From the NCBI GenBank assembly GCA_021770245.1, contig JAETRI010000019.1, positions 1 through 46,368 on the forward strand: a stretch of DNA of 46,368 bases, given 5' to 3'. Positions 8,236 to 16,726 of this stretch are shown piece by piece (within the stretch, counting starts at the first letter, position 1; each line of letters begins with the position of its first letter). The stretch is from Lachnospiraceae bacterium (GTDB lineage Bacteria; Bacillota; Clostridia; Lachnospirales; Lachnospiraceae). Both the position numbers and the translations under genes were made by a program. The notes beneath the pieces are model-generated. The model was not told where the DNA came from. It made no database searches and saw nothing but the letters and a program-made list of their open reading frames with translations.

Positions 8236-9225
8236 ATGAGTGAGACAATACTTTCAGTAAAGAACCTTCATACCTCCTTTACCACGGATAAGGGGGAGGT
8301 AATGGCAGTAAACGGCGTTTCCTTTAATCTTGACAAGGGAAAGATCCTGGGTATCGTGGGAGAGTCCGGTTCCGGGAAATCGGTTACCGCCTATTCCATC
8401 ATGCAGATTTTGGAGAGCAACGGGAGCATCACGGAAGGCCAGGTGCTCTATAAGGGAACCGATATCACCAAATACAGCGAGAAGCAGATGCGGGAGTTTC
8501 GGGGAAAATGCTGTTCCATCATTTTCCAGGATCCCATGACCAGCCTGAATCCGGTCTTTACCGTGGGAAATCAGCTGCGGGAGGCGATCGAGCTGCATAC
8601 GGACAGAAAGGGAAAGGAAGCGGAAGCGCGGGCGGTGGAGATGCTCACCCTGGTGGGCGTGAACGAGCCGGAGAAGCGGGTGAAGCAGTATCCCTATGAA
8701 CTGTCAGGCGGCATGCGTCAGCGTGTGATGATCGCTATGGCGCTGGCCTGCGAACCGGATATCCTGATCGCGGATGAGCCCACCACGGCTCTGGATGTGA
8801 CCATCCAGGCGCAGATTCTGGAGCTGATGCAGAGCCTGCAGAAAAAGCTGGGGATGGCCATTATTATGGTGACCCATGATCTGGGCGTTATCGCGGATAT
8901 GTGTGACGAGATCATCGTCATGTACGGCGGACGCGTATGTGAAAGAGGGACGGCGGAGGATATTTTCTATCGTCCGTGCCATGAATATACGAGAGGACTT
9001 CTGCGTTCCATACCCAACGTGGACCGGATCGGGGAGAAGCTCGTTCCCATTCCGGGAACGCCGATCAATCTGTTGAATATGCCCAAGGGCTGTGCGTTCT
9101 GCCCCCGCTGTGAAAATGCGATGAAGATCTGTATTGATGAGGTTCCGCCGGAAATGCAGATGCCTGACGGGCACTATGCCTCCTGCTGGCTGAACATGAA
9201 GGAGCAGATGCAGAAGAAAGGGTGA
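8236..9225 (+). CDS. oppD: Oligopeptide ABC transporter ATP-binding protein OppD
   Basis: Cytosolic ATPase of the peptide importer, 329 residues. The Walker A is GESGSGKS, the Q-loop is in [12 protein letters not shown], the signature is LSGGMRQRV, the Walker B is [13 protein letters not shown], and the switch histidine is in MVTHDLG. The C-terminal oligopeptide-transporter extension has the cysteine pattern [15 protein letters not shown]...C, which in characterised family members can bind an Fe-S cluster. The start at 8236 (MSETIL) is preferred over in-frame ATGs at 8203 and 8224, because the latter is inside the AATGAGAGG ribosome-site cassette. Confidence 0.93.
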   Translation: MSETILSVKNLHTSFTTDKGEVMAVNGVSFNLDKGKILGIVGESGSGKSVTAYSIMQILESNGSITEGQVLYKGTDITKYSEKQMREFRGKCCSIIFQDPMTSLNPVFTVGNQLREAIELHTDRKGKEAEARAVEMLTLVGVNEPEKRVKQYPYELSGGMRQRVMIAMALACEPDILIADEPTTALDVTIQAQILELMQSLQKKLGMAIIMVTHDLGVIADMCDEIIVMYGGRVCERGTAEDIFYRPCHEYTRGLLRSIPNVDRIGEKLVPIPGTPINLLNMPKGCAFCPRCENAMKICIDEVPPEMQMPDGHYASCWLNMKEQMQKKG

Positions 9226-9334
9226 AGAAAGGCCGCCATCAAGGTAAAGAGGCTTTTCTGCCCAAAGGCCCATGCCGCCACAGGAAGGTTTCTTGATGCG
9301 AAAGCCGCATGACGGCGGCGGAATGAGAGGAAAG
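9226..9334 (+). promoter_or_regulatory. Hairpin-chain leader before oppF
   Basis: The gap contains GCCGCCATCAAG near its 5' end. Complementary blocks lie near the 3' end (CTTGATG at about 9292, GGCGGC at about 9316), so the whole leader can close on itself. ATGCG/CGCAT forms a smaller inner stem. It ends in GGCGGAATGAGAGGAAAG, the ribosome-site cassette of oppF. Confidence 0.55.
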
Positions 9335-10294
9335 ATGAGCGAATATCTGGTTGAGGTCAACGACCTGAAACAATATTTTCCTATAAAAACAGGTTTTATG
9401 AAATCCATTCCCTTAAAAGCCGTGGACGGGGTATCCTTTGCCATCAAACCGGGCGAAACACTGGGACTGGTGGGGGAGTCCGGCTGCGGGAAGACCACGG
9501 TGGGACGTTCCCTGCTGCGGATTTATACGCCCACCGGCGGGGAGGCTTACTATAACGGGGAGAAGATCGACAAAAGCAGCATACGCCACATGCGCAAAGA
9601 GATGCAGATGGTGTTCCAGGATCCCTATTCTTCCCTGAATCCCCGTATGACCGTGGAAGATATCATCGGGGAGCCTCTGGACGTGCATAAGATGTATTCC
9701 ACCAAGGGAGAAAGACACGACAAGATCATCGGATTGATGGAACTGGTGGGGCTGAATGCGGAGCATGCCACCCGTTATGCCCATGAATTTTCCGGCGGAC
9801 AGCGCCAACGTATCGGGATTGCCAGGGCTCTGGCCACAAATCCTAAGTTTATCGTCTGCGACGAGGCGGTGAGTGCACTGGACGTGTCCATCCAGGCACA
9901 GGTGATCAATATGTTCGAAGAACTGCAGGAAAAATTGGGGGTGGCCTATCTGTTCATTGCCCATGACCTGCTGGTGGTGCACCATATATCGGACCGCATC
10001 GCGGTAATGTACCTGGGGAGGATCGTGGAGATCGCGGATGCCAATGAGCTGAACGAAAATCCGCTTCATCCCTATACCCAGTCCCTTCTGAGTGCCGTAC
10101 CCTATCCGGATCCGAAGATGGCGAAGGAGAGGCAGCGTATCGTCCTGGAGGGAGACGTGCCCAGCCCCCTGCACATGCCCAGCGGCTGTTCCTTCCGTAC
10201 CCGCTGCCGGTATGCAACGGAGCGGTGCGCCCAGGAATGCCCGGCCTTGACGGACCGGGGGAACGGGCACCAGATCGCCTGCTGGAATAAATAG
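9335..10294 (+). CDS. oppF: Oligopeptide ABC transporter ATP-binding protein OppF
   Basis: Second ATPase of the importer, 319 residues. The Walker A is GESGCGKTT, the Q-loop is in [15 protein letters not shown], the signature is FSGGQRQRI, the Walker B is [12 protein letters not shown], and the switch is FIAHDL. It has the C-terminal oligopeptide extension with cysteines ([15 protein letters not shown]...C). The start at 9335 follows AGAGGAAAG. The upstream in-frame ATGs at 9272, 9296 and 9323 lie in leader hairpins, and the last sits within the ribosome-site cassette. It would pair with OppD as a heterodimer. Confidence 0.93.
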   Translation: MSEYLVEVNDLKQYFPIKTGFMKSIPLKAVDGVSFAIKPGETLGLVGESGCGKTTVGRSLLRIYTPTGGEAYYNGEKIDKSSIRHMRKEMQMVFQDPYSSLNPRMTVEDIIGEPLDVHKMYSTKGERHDKIIGLMELVGLNAEHATRYAHEFSGGQRQRIGIARALATNPKFIVCDEAVSALDVSIQAQVINMFEELQEKLGVAYLFIAHDLLVVHHISDRIAVMYLGRIVEIADANELNENPLHPYTQSLLSAVPYPDPKMAKERQRIVLEGDVPSPLHMPSGCSFRTRCRYATERCAQECPALTDRGNGHQIACWNK

Positions 10295-10400
10295 GGAAAC
10301 GGGGCGCAAAATCGCGTTCTTTGGTAAAATTAGACGGAAAACAGAGCAGGTTGTATAGAAAAGACTGTTTTTGGGCCAATAATCTTGTTACAATTCGTCC

Positions 10401-10429
10401 TTTTCATTTAAAAAAGGGCATTGTATAAT
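10401..10429 (+). promoter_or_regulatory. Probable second promoter, for oppA
   Basis: A perfect TATAAT (10424-10429) lies 17 bases after TTTTCA (10401-10406), about 43 bases before the oppA start. A separate promoter would allow the binding protein to be made in excess over the transporter subunits. Confidence 0.55.
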
Positions 10430-10471
10430 AAACCGTATCTTTTAAAATTATTTTTCATGGGAGGAATGTTT

Positions 10472-12295
10472 ATGAAGAAAAAGTATCTGGCATTTGTGCT
10501 GGCTGCTTCCATGGTTATGAGCACCCTCGCTGCCTGCGGCGGTTCAGGGTCGAATACCCAGGAACCTGCTGCCAGCGAGGCCGAATCCACCGCTGAAGCG
10601 TCGGACGAACAGGCACCGGAAGAGAGCGCCGAAGAGTCCGAAGCGGAAGAGGGGGGGGAGGTTTCCACAGCTCATGGTCCGTCCAGCGAAGCGGCTCCTG
10701 CATGGGAAGCATATGACGCGAGGATCAAGGAGATCAGGCTTGAAACCGACCTGGCAAAGCGTGAAGCCCTGATGCATGAAGCGGAAGACGAACTGATGTC
10801 CACATGGGCCGTTATCCCGCTTTACTATTACAACGATGTTTATATGCAGGATACCGGTGTGGACGGTATCTACAGCAATCTGTTCGGATTCAAGTATTTT
10901 GGTTTTGCCACTGCTCCGAACAACGTACTGCCTCTTCAGGTCGCTTCTGAACCCGATAAGCTCGATCCGGCTCTGAACTCTACGGTTGACGGCGCCTGCC
11001 TGGCTATCCTGGCATTCTCCGGCCTGTATATGTATGATGAGAACGGACAGCTGGTTCCCGATCTGGCCGAAGGCTATGAGATGAGCGATGACGGCATGAC
11101 CTATACCTTCACCATGAAGGACGGCCTGAAGTGGTCCGACGGCACGCCTCTTACCGCTGCGGATGTGGAATACAGCTGGAAGAGGATGGCCAACCCCGAT
11201 ACGGGTGCCGATTATGCATACCTGGCTGATCTCATTGCAAAAGGCGCTGACGGAGAGCTGGATGTGACGGCCTCCGAAGACGGAAAGACCTTCACCGTGA
11301 ACCTTACCGCTCCTTGTGCATATTTCCTTGACCTGTGTGCATTCCCTGCGTTCTATCCCGTTCCCCAGGCTGCCGTAGAAGGCGCCGACGGCTATGCGGA
11401 GAACCCCGGTGCATGGTGTACGGAAGCCGGTTTCGTATCCTCCGGCCCGATGGTCTGCACCGGCTGGAAGCATGACGAGTCCATGACTTATGAAAAGAAC
11501 CCGAACTACTATAACGCAGACAAGGTTTCCCTCGACAAGATCGAGTTCATGTTAAGCTCCGACGATACCGCGATCTGGAACGCTTTCCAGGACGGTTCCC
11601 TGCTTTTCATTGATTCTATCGCTACGGACAATATGCCCACCGCGAAGGAAATGCCCGAATATCATAAGGTACCCACTCTGGGAACCTACTATGCGGGCTT
11701 CAATGTAAACAGCGAACTGTTCGCAGGCAAGACCGTGCAGCAGGCTGCCGATATGAGAAAGGCTTTCTGCCTTCTGATCGACCGTCAGTACATTGTTGAT
11801 ACCATCGCCCAGGCCGACCAGGAAGTTGCCAACACCTTCATTCCCACCGGAATGGCAGACGGCAACGGCGGCGTATTCAGAGAGAACGACAGCGACTATA
11901 CATATCCTATGGAAGATGTGGTCGGTTACTATGATGCTTCCCAGGATGCATATGAAGCAAACCTGGAAGAGGCCAGGACCCTGCTTGAGAGCGCCGGCTA
12001 TCAGTTCGACGAAAGCGGCATGCTTTCCGCCGATACGCCCATCAACATGACCTACTTAACCAACGATTCTTCCGGTAATGTGAAGATCGGCGAAGCAATC
12101 CAGCAGGATTTCGCTGCCATCGGCATCAACCTGACTGTGGAGACCCGTGAGTGGTCCGTATTCCTGAACGAGAGAAAAGACGGCCAGTTCGACTTTGCCC
12201 GTGAGGGATGGCTCGCAGACTACAACGATCCGATCAACATGCTGGAGATGTGGGAGACCAACTCCGGTAACAACGATATGCAGTTCGGCAGATAA
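10472..12295 (+). CDS. Oligopeptide-binding lipoprotein, apparently circularly permuted
   Basis: Extracellular substrate-binding lipoprotein (SBP family 5, OppA/DppA type) of 607 residues. The lipobox LAAC puts the lipid anchor on C22, followed by an acidic linker to about residue 74. Residues 75-148 (EAYDARIKEI...KREALMHEAED...VIPLYYYNDVYMQ...NLFGFKYF) match what is normally the C-terminal end of OppA. The usual N-terminal start (ASEPDKLDPALNSTVDGA) begins only at about 152, and the protein stops at SGNNDMQFGR, exactly where the missing tail would begin. No tail is encoded after the stop. GGGAGGAA (10459-10466) fixes the start. It is the last gene of the opp cluster and has its own promoter. 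Confidence 0.9.
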   Translation: MKKKYLAFVLAASMVMSTLAACGGSGSNTQEPAASEAESTAEASDEQAPEESAEESEAEEGGEVSTAHGPSSEAAPAWEAYDARIKEIRLETDLAKREALMHEAEDELMSTWAVIPLYYYNDVYMQDTGVDGIYSNLFGFKYFGFATAPNNVLPLQVASEPDKLDPALNSTVDGACLAILAFSGLYMYDENGQLVPDLAEGYEMSDDGMTYTFTMKDGLKWSDGTPLTAADVEYSWKRMANPDTGADYAYLADLIAKGADGELDVTASEDGKTFTVNLTAPCAYFLDLCAFPAFYPVPQAAVEGADGYAENPGAWCTEAGFVSSGPMVCTGWKHDESMTYEKNPNYYNADKVSLDKIEFMLSSDDTAIWNAFQDGSLLFIDSIATDNMPTAKEMPEYHKVPTLGTYYAGFNVNSELFAGKTVQQAADMRKAFCLLIDRQYIVDTIAQADQEVANTFIPTGMADGNGGVFRENDSDYTYPMEDVVGYYDASQDAYEANLEEARTLLESAGYQFDESGMLSADTPINMTYLTNDSSGNVKIGEAIQQDFAAIGINLTVETREWSVFLNERKDGQFDFAREGWLADYNDPINMLEMWETNSGNNDMQFGR

Positions 12296-12316
12296 GAAAA
12301 TTTCTGCAGCGGATTA

Positions 12317-12441
12317 GGTTGAAAAATCAGCCTGGTGGCTGATTTTTCAACCACAATTTGGGCCGCTTGCGGCCCAAATTGAATCGCAGATGAGAAATTG
12401 CACGCGCGATTTCTCATCGCGCAGCCGCGTAGGACGCGGCA
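12317..12441 (+). repeat. Orphan copy of the four-module hairpin chain
   Basis: Modules are in the same order as at 4923. Module 1 is GGTTGAAAAATCAGCC with its perfect complement (12317-12352). Module 2 is a perfect 13-bp CAATTTGGGCCGC stem (12354-12381). Module 3 is GATGAGAAATTGC/GCGATTTCTCATC (12389-12418). Module 4 is GCCGC/GCGGC (about 12424-12440). Compared with 4923, module 1 differs by paired changes that keep the stem intact. Here no Shine-Dalgarno or gene follows; a terminator follows instead. Confidence 0.8.
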
Positions 12442-12470
12442 TGTCGGTTAATGTGAAGATATGGTTTATA

Positions 12471-12514
12471 CCTGCCCGTGTGCGGCCTGTATGGCGGTAT
12501 GCGGGCAGGTTTTT
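12471..12514 (+). terminator. Rho-independent terminator of the opp cluster
   Basis: CCTGCCCG (12471-12478) pairs perfectly with CGGGCAGG (12502-12509), and the arm is followed by five T (12510-12514). Confidence 0.75.
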
Positions 12515-12528
12515 GATAATCGTGCAAC

Positions 12529-12638
12529 ATCCCGCAGGCTCCCGGACGCGGGGCGCACAGAAGGATCCTGTCGGAAGCCCGCCGCCCTTTGGGCCGCCTC
12601 TAAAGCCGCCGTGCCCGGCTTCCGGGAGCCTGCGGGAT
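12529..12638 (+). repeat. Dispersed palindromic repeat, copy 1
   Basis: Perfect 17-bp outer arms, ATCCCGCAGGCTCCCGG (12529-12545) and its complement (12622-12638), enclose a core. The core contains GATCCTGTCGGAAGCC, a GCCGCCC/GGGCCGCC-like inner stem and TAAAGCCGCCGTGCCCGGCTTC. The core recurs at 27228-27405 (same orientation) and 33175-33330 (opposite orientation). Confidence 0.75.
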
Positions 12639-12688
12639 ATCCGTCACGGTTTTTGCGTATTTTTTTCAGAAATATTTACCCTTGTGTA

Positions 12689-12717
12689 TTGTAAATTATT
12701 GTCCACTATGTTAAAAT
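12689..12717 (+). promoter_or_regulatory. Probable sigma-A promoter of secG-rnr-smpB
   Basis: TTGTAA (12689-12694) and TAAAAT (12712-12717) are 17 bases apart, about 45 bases before the secG start. Confidence 0.6.
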
Positions 12718-12761
12718 ACTCTTTGTCTGGGTGAATACTCGGGTGTGAGGAGGTGTATAAA

Positions 12762-13001
12762 GTGGCAGTTGTGCGAATCATACTGACAGTGATTTTCATA
12801 TTGATCTGTATTGCGTTGACAGCATTGGTTCTTATGCAGGAGGGTAAATCGGCCGGACTGGGAGCGATCAGCGGCGCGGCGGAAACTTACTGGGGCAAGA
12901 ACAAGGGACGTTCCATGGAGGGTACACTCGTTAAGGTGACCAAATACCTTGCGATTTCTTTTATCGTAATCGCCGCCATCCTGAATATTTCTAAATTCTG
13001 A
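12762..13001 (+). CDS. secG: Preprotein translocase subunit SecG
   Basis: Small membrane subunit of the SecYEG channel, 79 residues. It has two membrane helices (residues about 3-25 and 57-77) joined by the conserved loop LMQEGKSAGLGAISGAAETYWGKNKGRS. The GTG at 12762 is chosen as start because GAGGAGG (12747-12753) lies 8 bases upstream; another GTG at 12753 overlaps that site. It is first in the conserved Firmicutes order secG-rnr-smpB. Confidence 0.93.
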   Translation: MAVVRIILTVIFILICIALTALVLMQEGKSAGLGAISGAAETYWGKNKGRSMEGTLVKVTKYLAISFIVIAAILNISKF

Positions 13002-13007
13002 TCACAA

Positions 13008-13045
13008 AAGAACTCTGCCGCTTATGGAAGAGTTCTTTTCGTTAC
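13008..13045 (+). terminator. Terminator or attenuator between secG and rnr
   Basis: AAAAGAACTCT (13008-13018) pairs perfectly with AGAGTTCTTTT (13031-13041), and the 3' arm itself ends in a short T-run. It may partly stop transcription after secG. Confidence 0.65.
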
Positions 13046-13087
13046 CGGCAGCTGTCCCGCAAAGCGTGGCAGTGTTTGTAAGAATGA

Positions 13088-13157
13088 GCCGCCCTGCGTA
13101 GCATGGCGGCGTTTGTTGATTATCCGGGTTATCCCGAAGGATGCAGGAGGGAATTTT
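13088..13157 (+). promoter_or_regulatory. Two-hairpin leader before rnr
   Basis: A GCCGCC/GGCGGC stem (13088-13110) and a CGGG-TTAT-CCCG stem (13125-13136) precede the rnr ribosome site AGGAGGG (13145-13151). This is the same leader architecture as elsewhere in the window. Confidence 0.5.
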
Positions 13158-15332
13158 ATGGCAGTTTCCGATGGCGGAGAAGCAAGGAAAAAGAAAATAA
13201 TCAGTCTGATGGAGAATCCTTCCTATGTGCCCATGCGGGAAAAGGATCTGGCCTGTATCATGCAGGTAAAGGTGGAGGAGAGGCCGGAATTAAAACGGCT
13301 TCTGGAGGAGCTTGCGGCAGAGGGAAAGATCCGGATGAACAGGCGGGGGCGTTATCTTCTGCCGGATGAAACGTCGTTTACGGGGGTTTTTACCGCCCAC
13401 CCGAAGGGCTTCGGGTTTGTGGAGACGGAGGGCGCTTCGGAAGAGTTTTATATCCCGGAGGATAGGGTAAACGGAGCCTGGCATCGGGATACGGTGGAGG
13501 TGAGGCTTCTGCCGGGAGGCAGAGGGCAGCGCCGGGAGGCGGAGGTGGTCCGTATTATCGCCAGAGGACTGAGCCAGGTGGTGGGAACCTGGGAGAGCCG
13601 GGGCGGATTCGGATTTGTGGTGCCGGACAGCAACAGGGTTTTCGCGGATCTTTTCATCCCGCAGGAACGCTCCAAAGGGGCGGCTGACGGAGCAAAGGTG
13701 GTGGCGGAGATCACCGATTACGGGAAAGGCCGTCCGGGGAAGAGCCCGGAGGGAAGGATCGTGGAGATTCTGGGCCGTCCGGACGAGCCGGGGGTGGATA
13801 TTCTGTCCGTAGTGAGGGAATTCGGCCTTCCGGAGGCTTTCCCGGAAAGGGCGGAAAGGCAGGCTGCCCGCTGCCCCGGCCAGGTTACCGAGGCGGACCG
13901 GGCCGGCCGTCTGGATCTGCGGGAGCTTCCCATGGTGACCATAGACGGAGAGGACGCAAAGGATCTGGACGATGCGGTGAGCCTTTCCCGGGAGGGAGAA
14001 AATTACTGCCTGGGCGTGCATATTGCCGACGTAGCCAATTATGTGCAGGAGAATTCCGCCCTGGATCGGGAGGCGCTTGACAGGGGGACCAGCGTATATC
14101 TGGTGGACCGGGTAATCCCCATGCTGCCCCGGGCTTTGTCCAACGGGATTTGTTCGCTGAATGCGGGAGAGGACAGGCTGGCGGTAAGCTGCCTGATGAC
14201 CGTCAGCCCGAAGGGGGAAATGGTGGACTACAGGCTGGCCGAGACGGTGATCCATGTGGACCGGCGCATGACTTATACCGCCGTGGCCAGGATCCTGGAA
14301 GGGGACGGGGAAGAATGTGCACGTTATGAAGAGTTGGTGCCCATGCTGTGCGAGATGGCGAAGCTTTCCGATATCCTGCGCAGAAAGCGGCATCGCAGGG
14401 GCGCTGTGGAATTCGACTTCCCGGAAAGCAAAATCACCCTGGACGGACAGGGGCGCCCGGTGGACATCAGACCCTATGAAAGGAATGCCGCCACGAAGCT
14501 GATCGAAGATTTCATGCTGCTGGCCAACGAGACGGTGGCCCAGCATTTTTACTGGATGCAGGTTCCCTTTCTCTACCGGAGCCACGAAAGCCCGGACCCG
14601 GACAAGGTGCACAGCCTGGGAATTTTCGTGCGGAATTTTGGTTATTCCATGAAGCTGGGACAGGAGGAAATCCACCCGAAGGAATTCCAGAAACTTTTGG
14701 AAAGGGCGGAGGGCACGCCGGAGGAACCTCTGATCAGCCGGATGACGCTGCGCAGCATGCGTCAGGCGTGCTACACGACGCAGTGCGTGGGACATTTCGG
14801 CCTGGCGAGCCGTTTTTACTGCCATTTCACTTCTCCCATCCGCAGGTATCCGGATCTGCAGATCCATCGGATCATCAAGGATCAAATCCGGGGAAGGCTG
14901 GATGAAGGGCGCCTTGCCCATTATGCCGGCCTGTTACCCGACGTGGCGAAACAGTCGAGCCGGACGGAGCGGAGGGCGGACGAGGCGGAACGGGAAGTGG
15001 ACAAGCTGAAGAAAACGGAATATATGGAAGGGCATATCGCGGAAGTCTTTGACGGGGTCATATCCGGTATTACGGGCTGGGGACTGTATGTGGAACTGCA
15101 AAACACTGTGGAAGGGCTGGTGCATGTGACGCGGCTGGGCGACGACTTTTTCTTCTATGACGAAGAAGCCTGTGAGATGCGGGGAACCCATACGGACGTT
15201 GTGTACAGGCTGGGACAGCGGCTGCGGGTGCGGGTGAGGTTTGCGGACCGTTTTACCAAGACGATCGACTTTGACCTGGCGGAGGATGCCGCACAAAATC
15301 CCCTGCCAGAGGGCCGCTGGGCGGCAGAATGA
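13158..15332 (+). CDS. rnr: Ribonuclease R
   Basis: 3'-5' exoribonuclease that degrades structured RNA and, with SmpB/tmRNA, nonstop messages. The 724-residue protein has an N-terminal winged-helix region (about 1-65) and cold-shock domains (about 65-220). The RNB catalytic domain carries the acidic cluster [16 protein letters not shown] and [15 protein letters not shown], and a C-terminal S1 domain begins at about residue 630. It lacks the long lysine-rich tail of E. coli RNase R. The start at 13158 follows AGGAGGG by 6 bases; an upstream in-frame ATG at 13113 lies in the leader. Its last codons (GRWAAE) and stop are written inside the hairpin and ribosome-site cassette of smpB. Confidence 0.95.
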   Translation: MAVSDGGEARKKKIISLMENPSYVPMREKDLACIMQVKVEERPELKRLLEELAAEGKIRMNRRGRYLLPDETSFTGVFTAHPKGFGFVETEGASEEFYIPEDRVNGAWHRDTVEVRLLPGGRGQRREAEVVRIIARGLSQVVGTWESRGGFGFVVPDSNRVFADLFIPQERSKGAADGAKVVAEITDYGKGRPGKSPEGRIVEILGRPDEPGVDILSVVREFGLPEAFPERAERQAARCPGQVTEADRAGRLDLRELPMVTIDGEDAKDLDDAVSLSREGENYCLGVHIADVANYVQENSALDREALDRGTSVYLVDRVIPMLPRALSNGICSLNAGEDRLAVSCLMTVSPKGEMVDYRLAETVIHVDRRMTYTAVARILEGDGEECARYEELVPMLCEMAKLSDILRRKRHRRGAVEFDFPESKITLDGQGRPVDIRPYERNAATKLIEDFMLLANETVAQHFYWMQVPFLYRSHESPDPDKVHSLGIFVRNFGYSMKLGQEEIHPKEFQKLLERAEGTPEEPLISRMTLRSMRQACYTTQCVGHFGLASRFYCHFTSPIRRYPDLQIHRIIKDQIRGRLDEGRLAHYAGLLPDVAKQSSRTERRADEAEREVDKLKKTEYMEGHIAEVFDGVISGITGWGLYVELQNTVEGLVHVTRLGDDFFFYDEEACEMRGTHTDVVYRLGQRLRVRVRFADRFTKTIDFDLAEDAAQNPLPEGRWAAE

Positions 15333-15340
15333 GAGGAAAG
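15312..15340 (+). promoter_or_regulatory. Ribosome-site cassette of smpB overlapping the rnr end
   Basis: GCCGC-TGG-GCGGC is followed by AGAATGAGAGGAAAG, nearly identical to the cassettes before oppD and oppF. Here the TGA inside AATGAGAGG is the rnr stop codon and AGAGGAAAG is the smpB Shine-Dalgarno. Confidence 0.6.
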
Positions 15341-15805
15341 ATGGCGAAGGAAGCACAGAAACTCGTGGCTAATAATAAAAAGGCGTTCCATGATTACTTC
15401 GTGGAGGAGAAGATGGAAGCCGGCCTGGTGCTGCACGGCACGGAGGTTAAGTCTTTACGCATGGGAAAGTGCAGCATTAAGGAATCCTTCATCTCCATTG
15501 ACGGCGGGGAAGCATTCATCAACGGCATGCATATCAGCCCCTATGAAAAGGGGAATATTTTTAATAAAGATCCTCTGCGTACGAGGAAGCTTTTGATGCA
15601 CAAGACGGAGATCGCAAAACTGGCCGGAAAGGTGGCGGAGCGGGGCTATACCCTCATGCCCCTCCAGGTCTATTTCAGGGACGGAAGGGCAAAGGTGGAA
15701 GTGGGTTTGTGCCGGGGCAAAAAGCTTTACGATAAGCGCCAGGATATTGCAAGGAAAGATATGCGCAGGGAGACGGAGCGGGATTTCAAGGTGAAGAACC
15801 TTTAA
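15341..15805 (+). CDS. smpB: SsrA-binding protein SmpB
   Basis: Binds tmRNA and delivers it to stalled ribosomes in trans-translation. The 154-residue length is normal. Conserved segments are [42 protein letters not shown] and the basic C-terminus [24 protein letters not shown]. The ATG at 15341 (MAKEAQK) is chosen over an in-frame ATG at 15329, which lies in the ribosome-site cassette and overlaps rnr. Coupling to rnr fits their joint role in ribosome rescue. The ssrA gene is not in this window. Confidence 0.95.
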   Translation: MAKEAQKLVANNKKAFHDYFVEEKMEAGLVLHGTEVKSLRMGKCSIKESFISIDGGEAFINGMHISPYEKGNIFNKDPLRTRKLLMHKTEIAKLAGKVAERGYTLMPLQVYFRDGRAKVEVGLCRGKKLYDKRQDIARKDMRRETERDFKVKNL

Positions 15806-15871
15806 AGCCCGGGGCTCCGGTAGACGTGCTTGATATGAGTGTGCGCTTTAGCGCGCAGATGGGAGCCAAAA

Positions 15872-16726
15872 ATGGTTTTGAAAATTGCATTGCTACAATT
15901 ATTGCCGGGAAACGGTTTAGAAGAGCAGTTCAGGATAGGAAAGGCAGCCTGTGAAAGGGCAAAAGAAATGGATGCGGATATTGCCCTGTTTCCGGAAATG
16001 TGGAGTGACGGTTATGCGATTCCACAGGATGAGACGGCGCTTCATGACCTGTCGATTACCGCCGACAGCGATTTTATACAGGGATTCGGACACCTGGCAG
16101 CAAAATTGCGGATGGCGGTCGGCATCACATATCTTGAGAGACATAATCCGAAACCGCGAAATTCCGTGATCCTTTTTGACAGGGACGGTAAGCGCAGGCT
16201 GCATTACTCCAAGGTACATACATGCGATTTTGACTTGGAGAAGATGTTGTCGCCCGGCGGGGATTTTTACGTTACCGATCTGGACACAGGCAGGGGGAGC
16301 GTGAAAGTCGGATCCATGATTTGTTTCGACAGGGAATTCCCGGAAAGCGCAAGGATTCTGATGCTTAAGGGCGCGGAGGTGATTCTCGCTCCGAATGCCT
16401 GCCCGATGGAAATAAACCGCCTTGCCGCACTTCGTACCAGAGCTTATGAAAATATGCTCGCCGTTGCCACGTGTAATTATCCCGCAGGACAACCGGACTG
16501 CAACGGGCATTCCACCGTATTTGACGGCGTCGCATGGAGTCGTAATGAGCCGGGAGTACGGGATATGTGTATTCTTGAAGCGCCGGAGGAGGAGGGCGTC
16601 TATCTGGCCGAGATTGACATGGACATGCTCCGGGAATACCGTGCGCACGAGGTAATGGGAAGCCGGTATCGTCATCCGGAGAAATATGGGCTTTTGAATC
16701 AACCTATCCTTTCCTCGGCAGAGTAA
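15872..16726 (+). CDS. Carbon-nitrogen hydrolase (nitrilase superfamily)
   Basis: A cytosolic amidase/nitrilase-fold enzyme of 284 residues. The catalytic triad is visible as E42 (LFPEMW), K114 (YSKVHTC) and C151 (MICFDREFP). The specific amide or carbamoyl substrate cannot be told from sequence. The ATG at 15872 follows GGGAG in the phrase GCGCGCAGATGGGAGCC, which ends a small GCGC/GCGC hairpin; nearly the same phrase precedes the permease at 31359. The gene overlaps the 3' end of the convergent sensor kinase gene by 23 bases. Confidence 0.88.
   Translation: MVLKIALLQLLPGNGLEEQFRIGKAACERAKEMDADIALFPEMWSDGYAIPQDETALHDLSITADSDFIQGFGHLAAKLRMAVGITYLERHNPKPRNSVILFDRDGKRRLHYSKVHTCDFDLEKMLSPGGDFYVTDLDTGRGSVKVGSMICFDREFPESARILMLKGAEVILAPNACPMEINRLAALRTRAYENMLAVATCNYPAGQPDCNGHSTVFDGVAWSRNEPGVRDMCILEAPEEEGVYLAEIDMDMLREYRAHEVMGSRYRHPEKYGLLNQPILSSAE

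Larger units (their letters stand above)
12296..12761 (+). other. Intergenic region after oppA
   Basis: No convincing gene is present. In order it holds a hairpin-chain element (12317-12441) with no gene attached, a terminator (12471-12514), a long palindromic repeat (12529-12638) and the secG promoter (12689-12717). A 114-codon open frame across it (12390-12734) is made of these repeats and lacks a ribosome site. Confidence 0.6.

Noticed and set aside
12390-12734. 114-codon open frame on + after oppA
   Set aside because: It consists of the hairpin chain, a terminator and a palindromic repeat, has no ribosome site, and the product (rich in Pro, Arg and Gly) looks random.
13290-14921. 543-codon open frame on - opposite rnr
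   Set aside because: It is a mirror of the strongly supported rnr gene caused by its GC-rich codons; the product is rich in His, Arg and Pro without motifs.
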